Shown piece after piece: positions 52,622 through 60,170 of a stretch of DNA of 64,000 nt. The DNA lies in assembly GCA_002695025.1 (NCBI GenBank), contig NZNV01000017.1, forward strand, positions 496,001 through 560,000. The letters run 5' to 3'. The notes beneath the pieces are model-generated. The model was not told the DNA's origin. It made no database searches and saw only the letters and a list, made by a program, of their open reading frames with translations. Numbering within the stretch: position 1 is the stretch's first letter; every line of letters starts with the position of its first letter. Source of the DNA: Owenweeksia sp. GTDB taxonomy: Bacteria > Bacteroidota > Bacteroidia > Flavobacteriales > Schleiferiaceae. The position numbers and the translations under genes were made by a program.

Positions 52622-53138
52622 AACGCACGTTCCCGTATTTACGGCTGGACTGAAAGTAAGGAAGTTCCGAAAGGTCTGAACGGCTTTGGTGTTCTATTAC
52701 CAAAAGGCCATCTTCACGTACCATCTTTTTGAGAAATATCTTGTCCACTAATTTATCGTAGTACTCAAAGTCGTAGGGCGGGTCTGCAAAAATCAGGTCG
52801 TAGGTGTTAAAATCACGATCCAGGAAGGTAAACACATCGGATAGCACCGGAAACAATCCGTCTGTTTGCAATACTTCCGAAGTTTTATCGATAAAACGCA
52901 CACATAACTTGGAGCTGTCTACGGCTATAATATCCGTACATCCGCGGCTGGCCAGCTCGTAAGAGATATTGCCCGTACCACTGAACAAGTCAAGGGCTTT
53001 GAGCTCATCAAAATAAAAGTGGTTGTTCAGGATGTTGAAAAGAGATTCCTTGGCCATATCCGTAGTAGGTCGCACCGGAAGGTTCTTTGGCGCCATAATA
53101 CGTTTGCCGCGATATTTTCCACTGATGATCCGTATCAT
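52590..53138 (-). CDS. rsmD: 16S rRNA (guanine966-N2)-methyltransferase
   Basis: 182 aa, normal length. MIRIISGKYRGKRI at the start, PTTDMAKESLFNIL, the SAM-binding LDLFSGTGNISYELASRG and the catalytic DPPYDF (motif IV) identify RsmD. It acts on assembled small-subunit particles. It overlaps the upstream DUF3822 gene by 4 bases and converges on rdgB. Confidence 0.95.
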   Translation of the reverse strand: MIRIISGKYRGKRIMAPKNLPVRPTTDMAKESLFNILNNHFYFDELKALDLFSGTGNISYELASRGCTDIIAVDSSKLCVRFIDKTSEVLQTDGLFPVLSDVFTFLDRDFNTYDLIFADPPYDFEYYDKLVDKIFLKKMVREDGLLVIEHQSRSDLSELPYFQSSRKYGNVRFSFFGPEENE

Positions 53139-53995
53139 AGGCTGCCGGCTAAAAGTATGTGGGTTCGGAATTGCTCTTTACTGAGATCCGGTGAGAGTTT
53201 GAAAGCCTTGGCAATGGGCAAAGGCTCTACAGTACCGATATATTCGCTTAACAAAGTATATAGTTTTTTACCCTTAGGGGCTTTACCGGCTACCCTCAGG
53301 TTTATTTCCGGAGCCAGTATCCGGTTTTGTTCCAATGCAAAAAGCAGGTAATAAAGCAGGTCTTCCTCCACGGCATAGGTAAACTGGTTGTAAAAAACCG
53401 GCCTGCCGTTCATAGAAAGGTAGAATTCTGCGTAGTTGTGTTCCACATACAGGAGAGCAAAAACCTCGTCATGTTCATATAACTGGGAGAGGCCGTGCAA
53501 AGCGGTGCTGCTGTGTATGAGTTGATGTTCATCAAAATTATGCTTCACCCAATCCTGTAACACGCCAGGAACCAGGTATACCGATATGATGTGTGGTTTG
53601 GTCCATACATCAGACGCTACATTTTCATCCTTAGAAGGCCGGCAGGTTAACTCCAGGGCTTTGTAGGCCTTACCTTCCTCATAGAGCTCCTGTGGTACTA
53701 AACTTACTTTGGAGCCTGACCATATCCATTGTAGTGATAAGGACTCTTCAAGATTAAATTCAAGGGTAAGGAGATTTTTTTCAATAAAAGCCAGGGACTG
53801 GTGAGGATCGGTAGTAGCTGGCCATTCAAAATCCGCAATGGCCAACACATTCTGCCGGTCATGCCCCATTATGAGAATACCCATGCCATCCTTCCTGAGA
53901 TTAATTACAGAATGGCATTGCGTAATGCGGTTTTGGTCTAAAGAAGGATCCTTATAAAAATGGCTGAAGTCGATATTATTACTTCCAGTTTCCAC
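53135..53995 (-). CDS. DUF3822 family protein
   Basis: 286 aa cytoplasmic protein of a Bacteroidota family of unknown function. The fold looks actin/ASKHA-like in two halves: residues FYNQFTYAVEEDLLYYLLFALEQNRI and LYVEHNYAEFYLSMNGRPVF are characteristic. Its tight coupling to rsmD (4-base overlap) and to the upstream membrane protein (17-base overlap) is a conserved-looking arrangement. No activity can be assigned. Confidence 0.85.
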   Translation of the reverse strand: METGSNNIDFSHFYKDPSLDQNRITQCHSVINLRKDGMGILIMGHDRQNVLAIADFEWPATTDPHQSLAFIEKNLLTLEFNLEESLSLQWIWSGSKVSLVPQELYEEGKAYKALELTCRPSKDENVASDVWTKPHIISVYLVPGVLQDWVKHNFDEHQLIHSSTALHGLSQLYEHDEVFALLYVEHNYAEFYLSMNGRPVFYNQFTYAVEEDLLYYLLFALEQNRILAPEINLRVAGKAPKGKKLYTLLSEYIGTVEPLPIAKAFKLSPDLSKEQFRTHILLAGSL

Positions 53996-54587
53996 TTAAA
54001 GTGGGTTCAGTAAGCGAGCCAACGGTAAGGGCATATTCCTTATCGATGAACTGATCGTATTTTTTCCACACGTCCCCAAAGATCTGTTCGTTGGTAGCCT
54101 TAGCCTCAAATACGGGAACAATAACATCGTTCACCTTGATCTTGGTAGCGCTCATTTCAAACTCCTTACCTTCTGTGGTAGGGATATAACGAAGTTGGGA
54201 AGCGTCAAAATCTTCGCCAAACAAATTCTTCTTCACCGGTTGGTATCCCAAAAGCTTGGTCACGATAGTATCCTTTACCATTTCCTGTTGGTAAGTTTTA
54301 TTGTAGTAGGTAAAAGAGGAATCCTTACGCTCAATGATACTCTGTTTACCGGTATCTACAAAAGCTATAAGGCCGTTAAAATCATCCGCAAACTTGCTGT
54401 ATTCAGCCCGATAGGCCTTCTGGGCATCGCGAATTTGCTCAAGGCGGTTTTGTACCAGGGTATACCTTTTGGTTTTAAGCTTTTCAAATTGAATAGGCTC
54501 CTGGATGATGGAGTACAGAAGGTAGCCAAGATAAATAATTACTACCGCTAGAACGATTTTAAGAATGAGCGAAACCTTAGAATCCAT
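53979..54587 (-). CDS. Hypothetical membrane-anchored protein, 202 aa
   Basis: One N-terminal membrane helix (about 7-27, SLILKIVLAVVIIYLGYLLYSI) is followed by FEKLKTKRYTLVQNRLEQIRDAQKAYRAEYSKFADDF. That pattern (helix, then a long amphipathic helix) resembles a type IV pilin-like N-terminus, though no prepilin cleavage site is seen. The rest is mixed alpha/beta. I know it only as a conserved Bacteroidota hypothetical that precedes DUF3822. First gene of the rsmD operon. Confidence 0.6.
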   Translation of the reverse strand: MDSKVSLILKIVLAVVIIYLGYLLYSIIQEPIQFEKLKTKRYTLVQNRLEQIRDAQKAYRAEYSKFADDFNGLIAFVDTGKQSIIERKDSSFTYYNKTYQQEMVKDTIVTKLLGYQPVKKNLFGEDFDASQLRYIPTTEGKEFEMSATKIKVNDVIVPVFEAKATNEQIFGDVWKKYDQFIDKEYALTVGSLTEPTLSGNWK

Positions 54588-54678
54588 AATGCTTTTGGCG
54601 AGTTTTTATTTTGCGTTGCGCACAAATCTACAACTTTTTTTTATTGACTAAATTGTTTTAGTTGGTGGCCTGAGGCCT

Positions 54679-54686
54679 TATTTTTG
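54679..54686 (+). promoter_or_regulatory. -7 box of the helicase gene, 4 nt before the start codon
   Basis: TATTTTTG, exact TAnnTTTG; GCAG separates it from GTG 54691. A TTG at 54653-54655 lies 23 bases upstream of the box. Confidence 0.45.
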
Positions 54687-54690
54687 GCAG

Positions 54691-56118
54691 GTGGATGTTA
54701 TTCAGAAAAAGAAGCTTTATCAAAGCCTGTCAGAGAACTTCCAGTTTGAACCTACCTTTGATCAGGAAACGGCCCTGACCCGGCTTTCAGAATTCTGTCT
54801 TCGTATGGATCCGGATGAGGTTTTTCTTCTCAAGGGCTATGCGGGAACGGGAAAGACTACTATTATCAAGTCGCTGGTAAAGACCTTGCCTGATTTTAAG
54901 CGTAAAGTGGTTCTCCTGGCTCCTACCGGCAGAGCGGCTAAGGTTATGACCCAATATTCAGGAAAAAAGGCATCCACTATACACCGCCATATTTTTAAGC
55001 CTACCCGTGATAAGAAAGGAGGCATGAGTTTCCGTCTCAAGGAAAATAAATCCACACACACCATTTTTGTGGTGGATGAGGCCTCCATGATCCAGGACAG
55101 CAGCAATGATTTTAGCCTTATTTCGGGCGGACTTCTCCATGACCTGATAGAGTATGTACGGAAAGGTGTGAACTGCAAACTGATCCTGATAGGAGATAAC
55201 GCCCAGTTACCACCTGTGGGTACTGATGAAAGCCCGGCACTGGATGCCAATTACCTGGGCGCTACTTTCCGTAAGTCCTGTGTAGAGGTGGAGCTAAAGC
55301 AGGTGATGCGACAAGGCAGTGATTCCGGGATATTGGAAAACGCCACCACATTACGTACAATGCAACGCGAAGAGCAGTTCCGTATACCCCGCTTTGAAGT
55401 GCAGGATGACTTTGTGCGATTGCTGGAGGGGTATGAGGTGGAAGATGCCCTGCAGGCTTCCTTTCGGGACGAAGGCCGGGAAGGTACTTCCATTATTGTA
55501 CGGTCTAACAAAAGAGCCAACCTGTTTAACCAGCAGATCCGTAGGCGTATACTCTGGCAGGAGGATGAGATATCACCGGGCGATTACCTGATGGTGGTAA
55601 AGAATAACTACTTCTGGCTTTCCCCTACTTCCAGGGCCGGCTTTATTGCCAATGGTGATATTATTGAGCTACTGGAAATATACGAGTACAAAGATCTGTA
55701 TGACCTCCGGTTTGTGCGGGTTAAGGTACGAATGGTGGACTATGATGATATGGAGCCTTTCGAAACGGTGCTGATGCTCAATGTTTTGGATATGCCGGCT
55801 CCCTCATTGCCCTGGGAGGAATCATCCAAATTATACTATAAGGTGCTGGAAGATTATGCCGATATCCCTCAAAAATACAAACGACATCAAAAGGTACAGG
55901 CCAATCCCTATTTCAACGCCCTCCAGGTAAAATTTGCCTATGCTATAACCTGTCACAAGGCGCAGGGCGGACAGTGGAAGAACGTTTTTATTGAGCAACC
56001 CTGGCTGCCTACAGGAGAGGTGGATATGGATTACCTGCGATGGCTGTATACTGCAGTAACCAGGGCTCAATCCAGGGTATATCTTATGGGTTTTAAGGAT
56101 GATTATTTTACCCAATGA
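54691..56118 (+). CDS. RecD-like ATP-dependent DNA helicase (SF1)
   Basis: 475 aa from a GTG start. Superfamily 1 motifs are in order: Walker A GYAGTGKTT (49-57), LAPTGRAAKVM (motif Ia), Walker B FVVDEASMI (about 125-133), GDNAQLPPVG (motif III), VRSNKRANLFNQQIR (motif IV). Near the C-terminus are AITCHKAQGGQWKNVFIE and YTAVTRAQSRVYLMG (motifs V and VI). This is the short RecD2/exodeoxyribonuclease V alpha-like helicase without the N-terminal extension of RecD2. Expected role is DNA repair or recombination. Confidence 0.9.
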   Translation: MDVIQKKKLYQSLSENFQFEPTFDQETALTRLSEFCLRMDPDEVFLLKGYAGTGKTTIIKSLVKTLPDFKRKVVLLAPTGRAAKVMTQYSGKKASTIHRHIFKPTRDKKGGMSFRLKENKSTHTIFVVDEASMIQDSSNDFSLISGGLLHDLIEYVRKGVNCKLILIGDNAQLPPVGTDESPALDANYLGATFRKSCVEVELKQVMRQGSDSGILENATTLRTMQREEQFRIPRFEVQDDFVRLLEGYEVEDALQASFRDEGREGTSIIVRSNKRANLFNQQIRRRILWQEDEISPGDYLMVVKNNYFWLSPTSRAGFIANGDIIELLEIYEYKDLYDLRFVRVKVRMVDYDDMEPFETVLMLNVLDMPAPSLPWEESSKLYYKVLEDYADIPQKYKRHQKVQANPYFNALQVKFAYAITCHKAQGGQWKNVFIEQPWLPTGEVDMDYLRWLYTAVTRAQSRVYLMGFKDDYFTQ

Positions 56119-56187
56119 TGTCGGGATTTACTATTCATGCATAACGATTGTTTTTTCGTCTAACTCTTTTCGTTCTATTTTGGCTTT

Positions 56188-56195
56188 AAATTTTG
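56188..56195 (+). promoter_or_regulatory. -7-like box 4 nt before the acyltransferase start
   Basis: AAATTTTG (7 of 8 to TAnnTTTG), then GGGT, then GTG 56200. Confidence 0.25.
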
Positions 56196-56199
56196 GGGT

Positions 56200-56763
56200 G
56201 TGAAGAAAATTCTGGCTAAAATTTTCCTGGGAATCACAGGTTGGAAAATACCCGTGGATGAAGAGCAGATACAACGAATGAAACATTCGGTTATGGTAGC
56301 TGCGCCCCATACTTCAAACTGGGATTTTCCATTTGCCCTGGCCGCCTTCTGGAAGATGGGGGTAGACCTCAGATACTTTATAAAAAGCGAATATACGCGC
56401 GGCCCCTTTGGATGGTTCTTCAAATGGACGGGTGCTTTGGGTGTAGATCGTTCCAGGCAAAAGAATCAGCTTACCGATTATGCCATAGAGTTGCTCCGTA
56501 AACATCATGACCTGGTCATACTGGTGCCGGCAGAAGGAAGCCGTAAACCGGCTCCGAAATGGCGCACTGGGTTTTACAGGATTGCCAACGAGGCTGAGGT
56601 GCCCATCAGTATGGGGTACCTGGATTATGAGAAGAAGATAGGTGGTGTTCTCGGGGTGTTTGAGCCGTCCGGGGATTTTGAAAAAGATATGCATTTCATA
56701 CAGGAGCAATACCGTCCCATTAAGGGTAAGCACCCTGAAAATTACAATCCACAAATATTCTAG
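56200..56763 (+). CDS. 1-acyl-sn-glycerol-3-phosphate acyltransferase-like (PlsC/LPLAT)
   Basis: 187 aa from a GTG start. The catalytic HX4D motif is H37-D42 in APHTSNWDFPFAL. Acceptor-binding features are GALGVDRSR (about 80-88), VPAEGSRKPAPKWRTGFYRIA (about 110-130) and VPISMGYLDY. Relatives acylate lysophosphatidic acid or other lipids at the inner membrane. The protein is shorter than E. coli PlsC (245 aa) and belongs to the compact Bacteroidota subgroup. It is isolated between the helicase gene and the TPR-HTH pair. Confidence 0.85.
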   Translation: MKKILAKIFLGITGWKIPVDEEQIQRMKHSVMVAAPHTSNWDFPFALAAFWKMGVDLRYFIKSEYTRGPFGWFFKWTGALGVDRSRQKNQLTDYAIELLRKHHDLVILVPAEGSRKPAPKWRTGFYRIANEAEVPISMGYLDYEKKIGGVLGVFEPSGDFEKDMHFIQEQYRPIKGKHPENYNPQIF

Positions 56764-56868
56764 GCTAAAAATACCTTAACCGCTGATAGCGGGTTTGGAA
56801 CGTACTTCTTATATGCTTCCCGGTATTTGCTACAAATTGCGGATATTGCGATTAAAGATACTGTTTGA

Positions 56869-58497
56869 GTGCATGTTTCTCCGTATTTGAAAGGGTTTGT
56901 GAAGAGGGCGTATCCTATAGTTTTTGTCATAGGCGCGTGGTTTGGTATTCAGACCAGGGCATTTTCTCAATCCTATAATCCTTACCACCTTGTTCAACTA
57001 TCGGTGGAGAGCCCTGATCTGGCTTTAGCAAAGGCCAATCAAGCCCTGGAGCTTTATGAAGAACCCGTTGCAGAAAGAAACTATGCCTTGCTATGCAAGG
57101 GCCTGGTATTTACCATGAATAAGGTTACACCTTATGCCGTTAAGTACCTGGATATGGCCCGCGAGGCCTTTGAGGATTCTGGGGATAGGTATGGGTTGGC
57201 CTACACTTTTTATGCTTATGCAATTCTTAAGAATGAGGCTGCAAGTAAAGGCCACTTTGATAGTGCCATTGCAGTAGTGCCGGATAGTGCGCTACAACTT
57301 CGTATCCGTTTGTTGAGAGCTGCAGCGGGTTTTTACAGCCGTGACCTGGATCTTGAAAAGGCTGAGGATTTGCTTCAAAAGAGTATTATGCTGGCATTAG
57401 AAATGGGAGATAGCATCCTTATTGCCCATCAATATATGCACCTGCTGGACCATTACCTTACCCACCATCAGTGGGACCAGCTCAAAGCCACCGAGGTATA
57501 CCTGAAAGATAGTTTCCAGGGTAAGAAGTTTGTCTTTTTAAATCAGGAACTGCGCTACGCTCATGCCTATAAGCTGGTAGAGAGTTCAAAGTTCGGACCT
57601 GCCAGGAGGGAGCTTATGGATCTGCTCCAGCCTTTTAATGAACCGGAATACCTGTATAAAATACACCAACTGATCAAGCGGATAGCCATTGCTACAAACA
57701 ATTACCAGGATGCCATTTTTCATTATAAAAAAGCGGATTCCTTAAGATTGGCAGGGGAGGAACAGGTACAGAATAGCCTTAGCCTGATGGAAACCGAACA
57801 TGAAAGTAAACTGAAAGAAGAGCGTTTGGACTTTTTGAAATCCAGTGCCGAAACGGATTTTTATACGCGGGTAGCCTTAATCCTTTTGATTGGCTTAACA
57901 TTTATCCTGGGGCTCAATATTTACTATTTCCAGAGAAAGAGAATAGTCAGCCTGAAGCAAATTCGCATTAATGAACAGAACCAGGCTGAGGTGGAACGCA
58001 AAATGCTGGAATCAAAACTTAAGCATGAGCGCTTAATGCGATCTGACCTGGACCAGGAAGTACAGAACGTGAAAGGGGAATTACAGGATTTTTCAGAGAA
58101 CTTTATCCGAAACGATCAATTGCTACATGATCTGAGGGCGAAGTTCAGGAAACTGAGAAGAAACGTTTCTGACCCTGGGCAAAAAGAGGAGCTTGACGAG
58201 TTGAGCTTATACCTTCAGCAAAGTCTTAACCATGACCCGTCCAGGCGCGCATTTGTGGAAAATGCCCTTAAAATGGATGATGAGTTCCTCTTCAAGCTTC
58301 AATCCCGTTTTCCCCAGCTTACCGAGCAGGATATCCATCTCCTGGTATTTATTATGCTGGGCGTGAGTAGTAAAGAGTTGGCGGGTATCTATAATATTGA
58401 GCCGGCCAGTATTATGACCAAGCGATACCGCCTGCGCAAGAAACTGGAAATGGACAACGATCAGACCTTTGAAGATTTCATACAGGAAAACCTATGA
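56869..58497 (+). CDS. TPR - membrane helix - HTH regulator, first of two paralogues
   Basis: 542 aa if GTG 56869 is used; GTG 56899 (VKRAYPIVFVIGAW...) would give a more normal signal peptide and is equally plausible. After the signal peptide (ends RAFSQ) come TPR-like helices (about 40-300), one membrane helix (about 331-350, VALILLIGLTFILGLNIYYF) and a coiled coil (about 355-420). A C-terminal LuxR-like helix-turn-helix follows (about 475-540: LTEQDIHLLVFIMLGVSSKELAGIYNI then SIMTKRYRLRKKL). So the sensor is outside and the DNA-binding part inside the inner membrane. The next gene overlaps by 4 bases. Confidence 0.8.
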   Translation: MHVSPYLKGFVKRAYPIVFVIGAWFGIQTRAFSQSYNPYHLVQLSVESPDLALAKANQALELYEEPVAERNYALLCKGLVFTMNKVTPYAVKYLDMAREAFEDSGDRYGLAYTFYAYAILKNEAASKGHFDSAIAVVPDSALQLRIRLLRAAAGFYSRDLDLEKAEDLLQKSIMLALEMGDSILIAHQYMHLLDHYLTHHQWDQLKATEVYLKDSFQGKKFVFLNQELRYAHAYKLVESSKFGPARRELMDLLQPFNEPEYLYKIHQLIKRIAIATNNYQDAIFHYKKADSLRLAGEEQVQNSLSLMETEHESKLKEERLDFLKSSAETDFYTRVALILLIGLTFILGLNIYYFQRKRIVSLKQIRINEQNQAEVERKMLESKLKHERLMRSDLDQEVQNVKGELQDFSENFIRNDQLLHDLRAKFRKLRRNVSDPGQKEELDELSLYLQQSLNHDPSRRAFVENALKMDDEFLFKLQSRFPQLTEQDIHLLVFIMLGVSSKELAGIYNIEPASIMTKRYRLRKKLEMDNDQTFEDFIQENL

Positions 58498-60119
58498 GAA
58501 GGTACATGCTCATAGCGTTTCTTTCAGGCTTTCTTTCGGGTCAGTCTCAAGACCAGGATGAAATTTCGAAAGTGGCCGAGTGGAAAGGGGAGGTGGAACA
58601 CAAGCTACAAAGCTCTCCTGATTCGGCTCTTACCTTTCTGAACAGCATCGTACAGTCTTCATTATATCGCAATGATAAGAGCTTACAGGCCTGGGTAGCT
58701 AAGCGAAAAGGTACCCTGTTTATGTACATCGGTGATAACGAAAGGGCCATCTCCTACTATCTACAGGCTCGTGAGTTGTATGAAGGCATAAAGGATACGC
58801 TGGGTCTGGCAGGGGTTTACATGAATTTTGGGAATGTGGCCGGTAATGTGGTGGAGGAAATACAAAATTACAGGACCAGTATTAAGCTTTATAAAGAGGT
58901 TAATGACAGCACCGGCATAGCTCGTAACCTGGTTAATATTGGATCGGTGTACCTGGATAACGGAGAGTTGGATTCTGCTGAATTTTACTTTAAAAAATCC
59001 TATGAGCTTGCCGCTGATATGAAATATGGCCAGGTGGTTAGAAGCAGCTTGCTGAACCTGGGAACGGTCATGGCCAGTAAAGGTGAGCTGGAAAAAGGTA
59101 TCCAAAACCTGAAGAAAGCCTTAAAGCTGTATAAAGAAAGTGACGAACTGATGGGGGTGGTGTTCGGCAACTATCACCTGGGCAGGTTTATGATGGAGTC
59201 CGGGTTTATGGATTCATGCCGGTACTACATTACACAAACGCTGAATGCCAGTCAGGGCTCCCTTCCGCGTATTGAGATGTATAGCCACGAATTGCTGTAT
59301 GTGGTGGCCCTGGAGCTTAAAAATTATGAGGAAGCATACCGACAATTAATGGTAAGGGACAGCATTCGTGACGTATTGGATATGGAGGGAAAGCAGGAAC
59401 TTTTTAAAAGGATGAAAGCTGAGTATGATGTGCAAACGCAGGAACGGAAAATAGAAGAACTACAACTTTCAGCCGAAAAGGATTTTTTCCTGAAACTCCT
59501 TTACCTGGGTGTTTTCGTCCTTATTGCCGCCCTGGCTTTATACCTGTATTTTTCGCTTAAGGATAAAAGAAGAAAAGCCAGGGAACTATTAAAGCAGGAC
59601 CGGAAATACAAGGCCTCCAGGCAAAAACTATTGGAGAGTGAGCTGGAAAACACCCGTCTGGAGCAGCAAACTTTACAGGAAAGACTCAAGATCCAGAAAA
59701 AGAGCCTGGCCGAGTTTGCTCTCACCTTTGTGCAAAATGATGAGATTTTCAACAAGGTAAAATCCGGCTTTGGCAATATTGAAAAGAAGGGGAGTCAGTC
59801 TGCCCAGCTTAAGGAAGTTTCAGGATGGCTGGGTAAGCTGGAAGAGCAAAGCGGGGACAGGGAAGAGTTTTTGCGTAAATCTGAGCAATTGACTGAGGGT
59901 TTCCTGGAAGACCTTTTGGCTCAGTTACCCGAATTAACCCAGAAGGAGGTACAATTATTACTGTTGATAATGCTCAAACTTAGCTATAAGGAAATAGCTG
60001 TTTTGATGGGGATAAAACCTGCCAGCGTAAACATGAAGCGGTATCATCTGCGAAAAAAGCTAGGTTTGGGTAAAGGAGAGTCCTTTGAGTTCTTTATACG
60101 GGAGAAATTATACGGATAA
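58494..60119 (+). CDS. TPR - membrane helix - HTH regulator, second paralogue
   Basis: 541 aa, same layout as the gene before it. Signal peptide (MLIAFLSGFLSGQSQ), TPR array (about 45-300; repeats such as GLAGVYMNFGNVAGN, GIARNLVNIGSVYLDNGELDSAEFYFKKS), membrane helix (about 333-352, FLKLLYLGVFVLIAALALYLYF) and coiled coil. The HTH is LTQKEVQLLLLIMLKLSYKEIAVLMGI then SVNMKRYHLRKKLGLG. Recognition helices differ between the two copies, so they may bind different sites or form a heterodimer. ATG overlaps the stop of the first copy (ATGA), and a terminator follows, so the two form a bicistronic unit. Confidence 0.82.
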   Translation: MRRYMLIAFLSGFLSGQSQDQDEISKVAEWKGEVEHKLQSSPDSALTFLNSIVQSSLYRNDKSLQAWVAKRKGTLFMYIGDNERAISYYLQARELYEGIKDTLGLAGVYMNFGNVAGNVVEEIQNYRTSIKLYKEVNDSTGIARNLVNIGSVYLDNGELDSAEFYFKKSYELAADMKYGQVVRSSLLNLGTVMASKGELEKGIQNLKKALKLYKESDELMGVVFGNYHLGRFMMESGFMDSCRYYITQTLNASQGSLPRIEMYSHELLYVVALELKNYEEAYRQLMVRDSIRDVLDMEGKQELFKRMKAEYDVQTQERKIEELQLSAEKDFFLKLLYLGVFVLIAALALYLYFSLKDKRRKARELLKQDRKYKASRQKLLESELENTRLEQQTLQERLKIQKKSLAEFALTFVQNDEIFNKVKSGFGNIEKKGSQSAQLKEVSGWLGKLEEQSGDREEFLRKSEQLTEGFLEDLLAQLPELTQKEVQLLLLIMLKLSYKEIAVLMGIKPASVNMKRYHLRKKLGLGKGESFEFFIREKLYG

Positions 60120-60121
60120 AA

Positions 60122-60146
60122 AAAGCGCGGTTAAAAACCGCGCTTT
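60122..60146. terminator. Bidirectional terminator
   Basis: Perfect 11-bp stem AAAGCGCGGTT (60122-60132) / AACCGCGCTTT (60136-60146) with a 3-base loop. On the minus strand it is followed by seven or more T, so it strongly ends the large gene 60171 onward. On the plus strand the T-run is short. Confidence 0.8.
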
Positions 60147-60170
60147 CAAATAGTAGTATGAGGAAACTAA

